DNA from: Flaccisagitta enflata
Taxonomy: Eukaryota; Chaetognatha; Sagittoidea; Aphragmophora
Reading direction: 5' to 3'
DNA length: 64,000 nucleotides
NCBI GenBank assembly: GCA_965153355.1
Contig: OZ231127.1
Location: forward strand, 59,272,001 to 59,336,000
Under the pieces are notes generated by a model, which searched no databases, was not told the DNA's origin, and saw only the letters and a list, made by a program, of their open reading frames with translations. This document shows positions 1 to 11,513 of the stretch, piece after piece. Position 1 is the stretch's first letter. Each line of letters starts with the position of its first letter. The translations under genes and the position numbers were made by a program.

Positions 1-270
1 TTGTCAAAATCAAAATCTGATTGCAGATTTGGATTCCTCTCAAAAAAGTAGTAAAAGAAAGTACTCTTCTTTTTTTTCATTTCTCATTTTAAGTGGGTCA
101 AAATTGGGGTCAAAGGTCACAAGTGACCCCAATCTGACCTCATGAGAGATCAAAAATAAAAACACGGATAATCCAAATTCTGAGACCAGTTTTGGAATCT
201 TTATGAAAAATGAATTGATAGTTATTACTGTTATTTTCAAATTTTCTCAGAAAATGTCTGTCAAAAATGT
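1..270. repeat. Left arm of a dispersed inverted repeat (partner 2800-3056)
   Basis: The first 270 bases reappear almost unchanged in reverse complement at 2800-3056. Both copies keep the shared run GATTGCAGATTTGGATTCC and the GGTCAAAGGTCACAAGT block. The two arms are about 2.5 kb apart, and each has an array of short AGGCCTCAAAT-type units on its inner side. They may be one foldback-type element or two oppositely inserted copies of one family. No coding content is seen. Confidence 0.75.
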
Positions 271-479
271 CATCATTTGTCATGATGCACAACAGGGTCT
301 TAACAGAGATCTGGACTCTATGTATTCTGAATCTACTTAGAAAGAACACAGCTCCTAAGCATACATATCCAATATAGATATGGCTTCTCTGACTTTTGAT
401 CGTCCCGTAAAGTTAACATTAGATTTTGGGCAGGAGGACAAAATCCTGTTGAACATGGGGAATTTTGTTTGTTTGTTCG

Positions 480-835
480 TTTGTCTGTAGTTGTATCCCC
501 CCCCCTTTTGAGCTCCAATCAGCCTTTTCAGGCCTCCAACTGACCCTCTCAAGCCTCAAGATGGTCCTCACAGGCCTCAAATTTGTCCTCTCAAGCTGCC
601 TTAGATCATTTAGATTTCAAATCAGCTCCCACACCTCCAGACAGCTCTTGTGACAATTAAATCAGCCATTGAATGACTCATATCAGCCCTCTCGACCCCA
701 AATCATCAGCTTCAGGGCTAAACCAGGGTTGTCCAAAATTAAAAATGATTAAATTGACCTGATTGACTTAAGTGACTTAATATAACTTAATATGACTTGA
801 TATGACTTAAAATGACTTAGAATAACTGATAATGG
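480..835. repeat. Degenerate short-unit arrays
   Basis: Positions 500-720 repeat a 20-25 base unit around AGGCCTCAAAT / CAGCCCTC with much divergence. Positions 735-835 repeat an 11-12 base TGACTTAATA unit. The first array is the same type found at 2560-2790, 4685-4960, 12990-13290, 25560-25980 and 28735-28850. Confidence 0.6.
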
Positions 836-864
836 AATTTAGGAAGGAGCTGTGTCATTAAATA

Positions 865-1013
865 ACAAGGCCGGATACACGGCAATCCAGTCGCAGACAG
901 TTTGGCAGGAGCAGTAATGCAAAAACCGATGGCAATTCAACAAAATGACTGACTGACGGATAGTCGGACCGACCAACACGGCAAGGTGTAGTCGCGTGTC
1001 CGTGACTAAAAAC
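865..1013 (+). repeat. Hairpin-tailed short repeat, copy 1
   Basis: Begins ACAAGGCCGGATACACGGC, passes through a GGCAGGAGCAGTAATGCAAA block, and ends in an imperfect inverted repeat GTCGCGTGTCCGTGACTAAA. The same head and tail recur at 15486-15676, 17690-17870 (reversed), 31099-31270 (reversed), 35399-35644 (reversed), 38461-39024 and 48380-48515. A decayed second tail lies at 1325-1443. Confidence 0.65.
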
Positions 1014-1495
1014 AAAAACAGATTTGAACTTGTCAGACTCTGGGGACATAGCAAGTAGCTCACCTTACCTCACCGCGACCTGGTTTAGCCATGATAACCC
1101 TTTCTCCTACGCTTCCTCCTCTCATGTTTTTTACACAATGTTTTTGGCGAAAAAAAAGTTAACCCATACAACATTATATCCATAAATGACAGGAATTCTT
1201 TACATTTGAACATTTTTTGCTTAATTTGCCGCATGAGCTTTATCAAAACCTAGGTTGAAAATTCTGACGATGCTTTTTTGCTTGCTTTCCCGAGGAACCA
1301 ACTCCTGTTTACCTCTACTGTTAGCCCAAAAAGCTTAAAAACGCAAAAAAGTAAAAAACAGACCAACCCACCGACTGACTGACCCACCGACTAACCGACC
1401 CACAAACAAAGCAGGGTGTGGAGTCACGTAGCTCGTGACTAGCAACTCAGTGAGGGTTCACAAGGCCTTCTTCCATTTTATTCAGCTGAGTATTA

Positions 1496-1830
1496 GAGTG
1501 GGCTCAATTTGGGCAGTCAAATGAAACATTATTTCCATGCGCTTTTCATGTTCTACTTGCATATTTAGAGCCTAATCTCATTGGAAAATCGATTTGGACC
1601 TGATCTAGGCACTCCGTCAATAATGCTGTAGTTGTTTAGAATTACTATGGAACAAATTTCTGTCATAACTCCAGCAATCAATTCTATACAACTACAGCAT
1701 TGAAGACAGAGTGCCTTGATCAAGTTCAAATTGATTTTCTAAAGAGATTGGGCCCTTAACATGCCAAAGGAACAAGAAAAGTGCTTGGAAATAATGTTTC
1801 ATTCTTATACCTAAATTTTGCCAATTCTAT
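1496..1830. repeat. Inverted-repeat element, about 330 bp
   Basis: Left-half segments such as GCACTCCGTCAATAATGCTG and TGAAACATTATTTCCA reappear in reverse complement in the right half (CAGCATTGAAGACAGAGTGC, TGGAAATAATGTTTCA). The centre is near 1655. The arms are diverged. This is consistent with an old MITE. Its ends and any target duplication could not be fixed. Confidence 0.55.
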
Positions 1831-2520
1831 TGGATATAGTGAGGGATATTGTTCCACTATTCATACCATGGCAAATCTTAAGAGTTAAAACAAATTCTTG
1901 ACTAAGGATATACCATTTCTCCATAGTAGAAAGAAAGGATGTTGAATATTATATGACAAACTTTTATTTTCGATTTAAGGATGTGAAGATTAATTTGTGA
2001 AGATTGAGTGCCGACAAAACTACTTATTTTACAGATTGTTACTTCAGATATGTAGAGATGAACTATGAACCCCCATGAGATACCTCATGCAATTAGAGTG
2101 TTTATTTAAAGCTTCAGGGAGCTAGTTTGACAGGATTTTTGTGCTTGAGAGAGCTGTCTTGAGATCTGAGAAGGATGATTTAAAGTCTGAGAGAGCACCA
2201 AAGAAAACTGTTTTAAAGAACATGGAGGTAGGCCTACAAACAGTTGCACATTCCCCCCTCAGCATACTGGAGGCGGAAATAAAAGCAGAAGCTGCTTAAC
2301 TATACACATCCCTGCGTGGAGGACTCAAAGGGCAACCTCCTCCATTGCAACTTGTGATGAAAACTCAGGATTTTAAAACTGTAAGTCATCTGTAATATCT
2401 ACAAAATTTACACAAAAATAAAATGAAAAGAGAAGTGAACATACAGTTAACTCCCACTCTCTTTTTGAGCAGCAAGGGCCGATGTCCTGTAGGCCACAAG
2501 AGTGAATTTTCAGACATGCG
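1831..2520. other. No gene recognised
   Basis: AT-rich unique-looking sequence with no convincing ORF, splice-bounded exon or repeat. Only short chance ORFs are present. Confidence 0.5.
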
Positions 2521-2559
2521 TCCATCTGTCCATCCTTCCGTCTGTCCGTCCATCCATCT

Positions 2560-3064
2560 GTCCATCCCCCCAAAGACTATCCGGGCCTCAAATCAGCACG
2601 CTCATGCCTGATTATTGCCTTCAAAGCCCTTGAATTAACCCATTCAACCTTCAATTTGGCCATGAAGACCTAAATTCCTAAAATCAGCTCTCCAGACCTC
2701 AAATCTGCCCTCCAGACCTAAAATCAGCTCTTAAGGCCTCAAATATGCCCTTTCAGCTACAAACATGCCCCCCCCCACCTTAAATCAGCTCTATAGGTCA
2801 ATATTTTTTTTCACAGACGTTTTCTGGGAAAATCTGAAATTAACTCATTTCTCATGAGGATTCCAAAACTGGTCCCAGAATTTTGATTATCCGCGTTTTC
2901 ATTTTTGACCTCTTCTGAGGTCAGATTAGGGTTACTTGTGACCTTTGACCCCAATTTTGACCCACTTAAAATGAGAAAAGAAAAAAAAGAAGAGTACTTT
3001 CTTTTGCTACTTTTTTGAGAGGAATCCAAATCTGCAATCAGATTTTGATTTTGACAACTTTGAA
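2560..3064. repeat. Short-unit array followed by right arm of the 1-270 inverted repeat
   Basis: 2560-2790 is an array of degenerate AGACCTCAAATCAGC-like units. 2800-3056 is the reverse complement of the start of the window. The array units run in the same direction in both copies although the flanking arms are inverted. A single inverted duplication therefore does not explain the arrangement. Confidence 0.65.
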
Positions 3065-3612
3065 ATTTTGACCCCTGTGGGGGATCATACTTTGACCCCC
3101 TGACCTTTGACCCCCTTGGTCTTACACTTCCCGAACATTTTTTGACAAAACAAACATGTAGCATTGAAGCTCATGGACAGTACTTGAGAATGGTACAACG
3201 GAGAAATGACATTTATCCCATAGTCAGTAGCCTATCTCGGGATGATCGTTTCGTGCCCCTATCAAACCCTTCTTGTTTCTCAGGATTTTAGTGTTCTTCT
3301 CCACTTTGTGGCCACTTTCATCACCTACTCAATCACCCCATACCCACTTCTTCGCTCCCCACTCCACTCATCGATAGGCCGGGCTGATTCTCCTCGTCTT
3401 TGTTTTCCAAAAGAATCCTTAGGAATGGGGGTCGGAGGACTTAATTCAATCTTAACGCAAGTTATGGTTAGCCTACCCTCCCTTTATCAACAGTCCCCCT
3501 CTCTCCTTTTAACCACCCTAATTACTGTTAAAGGCAGGGTTTTCTCCTCTTAGAAAAATAAACCTTCTCCGTAGCCTCATTCTTTCTTCACAGTCAGCTT
3601 CTGGTTTAATCA
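3065..3612. other. No gene recognised
   Basis: A 103-codon plus-strand ORF at 3242-3553 has no recognisable domain, and no splice or promoter signals support it. Nothing else was identified. Confidence 0.4.
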
Positions 3613-3614
3613 TA

Positions 3615-4104
3615 CAGTAGATCTCGTCTAGACTTGAGATAATGGGGGCAAGCATTGTAGGAAAACAAATGTAGCAAGGGGAGTGATATTTCAAACATAA
3701 AGTAATAAGGGGATGTTTTATTGCCCATGATAGCTGGTTGCCATGGAAACACATTACCATGTATTCTCGCTAAAGTATCAATATTTTGAGAGATTTTTTT
3801 AGGGAACATTGCTTAAAATAAAATTTGCTACAACTTTCCCACAGTATGTTCTGTAAGAATGTCGCTCGTTTAGCGGTTGCTAGGGGTTGTCACACATGGA
3901 TACGCTCCTAGCGGCCAGGCGGTCTACAGGGCATATGGAAAATTGTACAAACATCTTCAGCAATGTTCCTAAATCTCTCAATGTTGATCTGTGGTAATGG
4001 TGTTCCATGGCAACCAGCTATCATGAGTCTTTATCCTTTGTTAATCATGATCCAAATATCGCTCCCCTGCCTTCATTTGTCAATAAACCCCCGTATCTCA
4101 AGTC
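3615..4104. mobile_element. TA-flanked MITE, decayed relative of 6538-7044
   Basis: The left end, CAGTAGATCTCGTCTAGAC preceded by TA, matches the terminal repeat of the 6538-7044 element. Internal inverted segments include CATGATAGCTGGTTGCCATG at about 3726 and its complement near 4003. The right end is recognisable only up to CCCCCGTATCTCAAGTCTTC, then diverges. No transposase is encoded. Confidence 0.55.
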
Positions 4105-4600
4105 TTCACTTCTCTTTAATCATACCGTTTTGAGTCCATCCACGCACCTTTAAAAGTTAAAAATACCTTTATTTGTTTGTATGGTTTGTTTTTTTTTCTG
4201 TTTTTTTTTCAATTTTTTTCTCCTAAGTCCTCGCAGGCGCGATTTGTTCTTCCCAAGGACGGGTTTTCGGAGTATTCATGTTTTCTTTTTGCCAATGGTT
4301 GCTAGATATAATGAATTTTGAGAGTATTACAGAATTGAATTCTAGAACCTAAGACTTGAACATAGAATATAACATCGAAACATTCGTTTAAATCAAATAT
4401 TTTGTAAAATGATTTTTGAAGTTGATGGATTAGAAAGAAGCATCTTTTGCCTTTCCTCCTTTGCGCACCGCTTTGTAAGCCCAAGAAGACAAATCGTTAC
4501 CTAGCTTCTTCGGGGCTTAAGAAGCATTTACCCCCCCCTGAAACCTTACGACGACTACGGATTCTGTAATTAGCTTCTGAATAAGACGGTTTTCTTTCCT
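4105..4600. other. No gene recognised
   Basis: T-rich then mixed-composition sequence. Chance ORFs only. Confidence 0.4.
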
Positions 4601-4603
4601 TTT

Positions 4604-4960
4604 TGGGCAGCGGCCCCGAAGGGGCTGATGACCTATGCTTTCACACATAGGGGAAACTTCTTCTTCTTCTCCATATGTCCCCCCCCTTTTGAGGCTCAAA
4701 CCTCAGCCTTGAGGCTCAAATTCCAGCCTTGAAGCTCAAATTCCAGCCTCTAGCCTTGAACTCCAGCCTTGAGGCTCAACTTCTAGCGTTGAGGCTCATA
4801 TTTCAGCCTCGAGGCTCAAATTCTAGCCTCAAGGCTAAAATCCCAACCTCGAGGCTCAAATCCCAGTCTTGAGGCTCTAATCCTAGCCTTGAGGTTCAAA
4901 TCCCAGCCTTGAGGCTCAAATCCTTGCAGCAAGGCTCAAATTCCAGTCTCAAGCTTCAAA
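4604..4960 (+). repeat. Two-hairpin repeat family with internal array, copy 1
   Basis: 4604-4652 has two adjacent hairpins, one around GGCCCCGAAGGGGC and one pairing CCTATG with CATAGG. An array of roughly 13 units of about 22 bases around CAGCCTTGAGGCTCAAATTC follows to 4960. Reversed copies of the hairpin block lie at 13332-13388 and 28912-28972, each next to the same kind of array. Confidence 0.65.
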
Positions 4961-5130
4961 ACTTACTAAACATAGGTGCCCCTCTCACCATCACACTCAC
5001 ATACACTAACACAGGGGCAACGGGTACCGCTGACCATCTAACGCTTTTGCGACTATTCACTCTCCCCCCTCACCCTACACCACACTTCCCACGCCCACCG
5101 ACCTCTTTTACAATCGTCTTTCGTAAAAAC

Positions 5131-5525
<395 letters not shown>

Positions 5526-8500
5526 TTTGGGCCTGGTTCAACGTCGTTGTGTACGATCGCGTTGTTGGTGGCGCTGGCGTCTTTGTTGCCGGATGTGGCG
5601 TCTTGTCGCGGTTACGCTCTCTTTAAGCGCGACAAAGAAAGGATCGTCTCTCTCGTTAATAAAATCAAAGCCCAAGCCGGATCCGACGTAAAAGCGGTCA
5701 GTATCTTTAAAATGATGTCCCTCATGTTTCTCTTTTCATGGGTCTGTCAGTTACATCTATCATTTACAACGCTTTGCTTAATATCAAGATGTAGAGGCTG
5801 ACTTTTTCATTCATCCATCCATGAATAAATTTCATTCCTTTCATTCATCTCATTCATTTCATTCATTTCCTTCAGTTCATTCATTCCATTCATTTCGTTC
5901 AGTTCATTCATTCCATTCATTTCGTTCATTTCGTTCATTTCATTCGATTCATTCATTTCATTCATTTCATTCATTTCATTCATTTCATTCATTTCATTCA
6001 TTTCATTCATTTCTTTCATTTCTTTCATTTCTTTCATTTCATTCATTTCATTCGGTAAAATCCTATAACACAAGACTGGCGTTGAGCAATTGTTTTTTTC
6101 ATGTATTCATAGACTAAAACCTAGCCCTAACCCTACCCTACCCCTAACCCTAAAATCACCCCTTGCCCTAACCTCACACCTAACACCACCCCTAACCCTA
6201 AAACAACCCCTAACCCTAACGTAAATACCACCCAAAACCCATTGCGCAAAAACGTTGTTACGTCGGAAAACAAAAGTCAATTCAGTTTCCTAGGACTCAA
6301 CCCTTTTATTCTTTTTAGGTGAGACAAAGCACCTCTATAACTGGCTGTGATCGTCGGTTGGTTGGTCGGTTGGTCTGTCCGTTGGGTAACGCATTTGTTA
6401 GACGATCCACACGTCGCACATTATTGGCCTACTTGGCCTTATTTTCAGTCATTCAGACAGATTCAGTGATTCATTTTCTCCTTCATCCATCCATTCTTTA
6501 AATTTTATCAATCATTCTAATCTACTACAGTAGATGTCGTCTATACTTGGATATACGGGGGCTCTCCTATCCTAAATACAATTAGTGCAAATGAAATGAA
6601 ACTGTGTCTGTATAATGTTTATGTCCTATAGGGTTGACGATGGGGTATGGCAGCTCTGTGGATAGAAAATTCTTTTGAATACACCAAATCAAATTCGCTC
6701 TAACCAAACAGCTGCTGGAATTGGTCTAGTGGCTAACTCACATGACTTCAGAATTATCATGATTGTGATTATGATCAGTTTATTTAAAGGATCCAGGTTC
6801 GAATCCCACACTGGTTTTGCAAATCAAGAAAATAGATGAAGCTGAAATTCTGCGAAAAAAGTGATTGATCCTATAGTTTTACACTTGAAGTTTTTTTGCT
6901 AAGGTATGCAGTAGGGGGATGCCATATCCCATCGTCAACCTCTTACGGTTTATACATTACACCAGCAAAATTTCAGTCCCCTTACTATACTGATAGTCAG
7001 GTTATGAGCTCCCCCGTATTTCTAAGTCTAGACGACATCTACTGTATATCATTCTATCTGCTACGATAATTTTTAACTTCTCAACCACTTGCAAGTTTCA
7101 ACCACAGGGCCAGGGTATCTTGAAAAATCTTGAAATTTCTTCTGGCATTGAATGATTATTAGGGCCAACGGTTTTTGCATCAAATCAATTGAACACCCCA
7201 GCCTGCAGCTTTTTTAAACAGACTATGTCTATACTGTTGGAAACTACTCGCTATATGACTTTTCTCCGTGATCTAGAGGTGCCAGATTTGATATTTTGAT
7301 CATAACTTGATGATGGTTGTGGTAAAAATGTCAAATTTAGGTCATTTTGGCCGTCAAAATGGGCCACTTAGCCTAAGAAATCAAACCTAAAATCCATGAG
7401 ATTATAAAACTAGAGCTCAAGATCTCACTAGTGGTGCAATCCGCATGTTTCTATCATTTTTTGTTTAGATTTCAGAGCATTTCAAAGATGAAAGGGTTTG
7501 TAGAGAAAATTGCGGTTTCAATTTCAGTGGCAACTTGATATTTTTCACAAATTTCAATATTTTGCAGCTTTGGATGGACCAATCTGCATAAAATTGGTGA
7601 TCAAATTGACGAGTTTTTCTTGTTCTAGCTGGTGATAAAAAAAATTTTTGTTCGATATTCCCCCCCCAAAAGATTTTAGAAACTGTAGAAGCAGGTGCAA
7701 AAAAGTCAATTTTTTTGCAAATTGGTCAATTTTGGATGAAAAATTAGGCCACTTCCAATTTATAAAAAGACTTAAAATCCATGAGCAAAATAAAGTACTG
7801 CTCAGGAGCTAATCAATGGTGCAATCGGCGTGTCAATATGTTTTTGCATTTAGATTTTATAGAACTTCAAAGATTAAAATACCCAAAAAGTGTTACTTTG
7901 GCATACCCTTACATCTTTGAAGTTCTATAAAATCTAAATGCAAAAACATTTTGACACACCAATTGCACCACTGGTTAGCTCCTGAGCAGTACTTTATTTT
8001 GCTCAGGGAGTCTTTTTATAAATTGGAAGTGGCCTAGTTTTTCATCCAAAATTGACCAATTTGCAAAAAAATCGACTTTTTTGCACCTGCTTCTACAGTC
8101 TCTAAAATTTTTTTGGGGGAATATCGATCAAAAATTTTTTTACCATCAGCTAGAACAGGAAAAACTCTTCAATTTGATCACTGATTTTATGCAGATTGGT
8201 CCATCCAAAGCCGCAAAATATTTAAATTTGTGAAAAATGTCATAATTGTCACTGAAATTGAAGCCGCAATTTTCCCTACAAACCCTTTCATCTTTGAAAT
8301 GCTCTCAAATCTAAACGAAAAATGATAGAAACATGCGGATTGCACCACTAGTGAGATCTTGAGCTCTAGTTTTATAATCTCATGGATTTTAATTTTGATT
8401 TCTAAGGCTAAGTGGCCCAATTTGGCGGCCAAAATGACCTAAATTTGACATGTTTACCACAACCACCATCAAGTTAGGATCAAAATATCAAATCTGGCAC

Positions 8501-10738
8501 CTCTAAATCACGGAGAAAAGTCATATAGCAAGTAATTTCCAACAGTATAGACATTAGCATAACAAGAGTTTATGCAAAGTCATAGGAAAGTTCTCTATCG
8601 GAGGGATATGACTCAAAATCATGTACACAGATAAGCAACGACAAAAATTTGGTCCTTGGACCTCTAAAAAATAGCGCCGCCACCCCCCTCATATCCCATA
8701 GAAAATACACAGGGAAGAATTTTTGCCTATGTTTTATTATGGGAAAGGGGGTGGGTAACGGCGCCAATTTTTAGGGATTCCAGGGCTTATTTTTTTCACG
8801 GACCAACTTTAAACATGATTTTGGGCCATATCCCTTCGATAGAGAACTTTTCTATGACATCGCATTAATTGTTGTTAGGCTAATAGACATAGTCTGTTTA
8901 AAAAAGCTGCAGGCTGGGGTGTTGAATTGATCTGATGCAAAAACCGTTGGCCCTTATGATTATCTTTTGACATGAAGGGTGCGTCTGCATTCACCATCTT
9001 ATTTGGATATTTTATCTGGATATCAATATCCGGATATTCTACACTCTTTATTTTTTTTAAGGACCAGTTATTTTTTTCTGAGGCTGGGATGTCCTTAAAT
9101 TTTTGCAAATTCCAAGCTGAAATGTTCTTAACGTGTCCTTAATACTTTTCTGTAATTTTTTTACAATTGTTTTATACATTGATATAATTGATGTACAGTA
9201 TAGGGTAATACAAGTTACATATGACAGTGACTGCTGATCATAGCAAAATCAAAGTTTATTTCATAAGACTAATTGTTATCTTTTATGAATGCGACTATTT
9301 CCTAAAAAAATTCGTGTAAAAACAGTTAAAACTATAAATAAAAAATCATTGTTCTTCAAATCTGAGGCTGGGCTTTGTCCTTAAAATGTCCTTAATTTTT
9401 AGTAAGATTTCAGCCTCAATGTCCTTATAAACTTTGTCCTTACTCAAAAAAAAGAGTGTACATAGTGAATTTACAAGATTTTCTACATGAAATATCTGGA
9501 TATTAATATCCAAATGAAACATCCGAATAGGCTGATTAATGCAGACACACCTTGAACTATGTAATGATTATCGCAATTTTCTATTTTGCAGTCATGGGAC
9601 CGCAAGTTGGAGAACACGGCTGGTTTGGAATGTGAGTGCGGAATGATCACGCACTCATCACAGACTTGGGGTTGGGCAGTCGTATCAAGATTTCAAAGGC
9701 ATTTTCAACTCTACTTTGGACACGAGGTAACTTTTAGTAGGGACAATGAGGGTCACCACTCACCGATCAGCAACCAAGCTGAGCAACACTAGCTTAGGTG
9801 CTATCATGTAACGCACGCCGGTTACATTTAAAAGAGACGGAGAAACTGATGAAATACAATCAGTTGTTGTTATCTAATTACTTGTACGAAACGTGACTAT
9901 CAGACGAGTTATGATCGGAACCGATATAAGTTTGGTTTGAATTTAGATCATATCTTCAAAAGGGCCATTATCTGTTTTCCAGAAATTCATGAGCACCCTA
10001 GCTTATACCTAGAGACGTGTGTTCTTAGATTCACTCGCTATTTTGAATAACTGAGGTCTTTGTCTAGTTTACAGCATTATGCAAATGAAAGAATAGACTT
10101 AAAGAATACAACGGAAGTTTGTGTACAACTGTTTGAAAATCTGAGTTCAATCCCTAAACATTTTCAAAGTCCCGCAGTGAGCGGTAAGTGCATTTTAGTT
10201 ACTAAGCGATTCTATAAGAGGGTGTGTCTGTTGGTAGGTAGGTACGTACATAGGTCCGAAGGTAGGTAGGTAGATAACCGGTAGGTCGGTACCGTATAAC
10301 GCGTAATTTTGGATGACGCGAGAGCGATTGAAAAAGGGATTTCTCAGCATTTCTACCACTTTCCCAACCACATTACCGCACCTGCCCACACATCTACATA
10401 TTGTCCGTGTCCACTCGCATTACCGTCCCTGCCCAATCATGAGCGACTACTAATTGGCCGTGCATTCGGCCTTGTTCCAGAGGGTATAGGGACGGAAATG
10501 ATCCGGGTTGCTGACGGTGTTTGTTTTTGTAATCATCGTTTTGTTTTTCAGAAATAGTGGTTCTCCCGATTTGTTTTCGCAGGTTGGAGGACTTTTAGGC
10601 TACACTGCGAGAACTCCTGGAGATCCTTATGAAAACCAAATCAAGGATATTACGGCTATTGTCAAAGGCTGGTACAAGAAGGGGGGATCGCAAGCAGCTC
10701 AGGTGAATGCGCCATGGCGGGAGAGAAAGAAAGAGAGT

Positions 10739-10813
<75 letters not shown>

Positions 10814-10877
10814 GAGAAAGAAAGAAAGAAAGGAAGAGTGAAAAAAGAAAGAAAAAAGGAGAGAAAGAAACAGAGAA

Positions 10878-10955
<78 letters not shown>

Positions 10956-11007
10956 AATAAAGAAAGAAGGAAAGAAAGAAAAAAAGAAGGAAAGAAAGAA
11001 AGAAAAT

Positions 11008-11051
<44 letters not shown>

Positions 11052-11191
11052 AGAAAGAAAGGAAGAAGAAAGAAAGGAAGAAAGGAAGAAGGGAAGAAAG
11101 AAAGAAGAAGCTATGAAAGATAAAATGAAAGAAGACAATGAAAGGAAACAAGAGGAGAAAGGAAAGCAGGAAAGAAGAAAGAAAGAAGAAA

Positions 11192-11228
<37 letters not shown>

Positions 11229-11249
11229 AAAAAAGAAAAAAAGAAAAAA

Positions 11250-11334
<85 letters not shown>

Positions 11335-11481
11335 AAAAAAAAAGAAAGAATAAAAGAAAGAAAGAATAAAAGAAAGAAAGAAAGAAAGCAAGAAAGAAAG
11401 AGGGAAAGAAGGAAAGAAAGAAAGAAAGGACGAAAGAGAGAACGAAATATAAAGTGAAAGAAGAGATAAGTATAGAAGTGA

Positions 11482-11513
<32 letters not shown>

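Noticed and set aside
5547-5801. An 84-residue protein starting at TTG 5547 and reading past 5696
   Set aside because: TTG is not an expected animal start, and the sequence after 5696 loses coding character. A donor at 5697 and an acceptor before 5526 fit better.
6715-6815. Functional tRNA gene
   Set aside because: The T-loop is good, but the acceptor and anticodon stems do not pair. It lies within a MITE.
10184-10190. Stronger-looking donor GTAAGT at 10184 for the third CAP-like exon
   Set aside because: It would leave phase 1, and the next exon then hits a stop within about 17 codons. GTGAGC at 10177 keeps phase 0 throughout.
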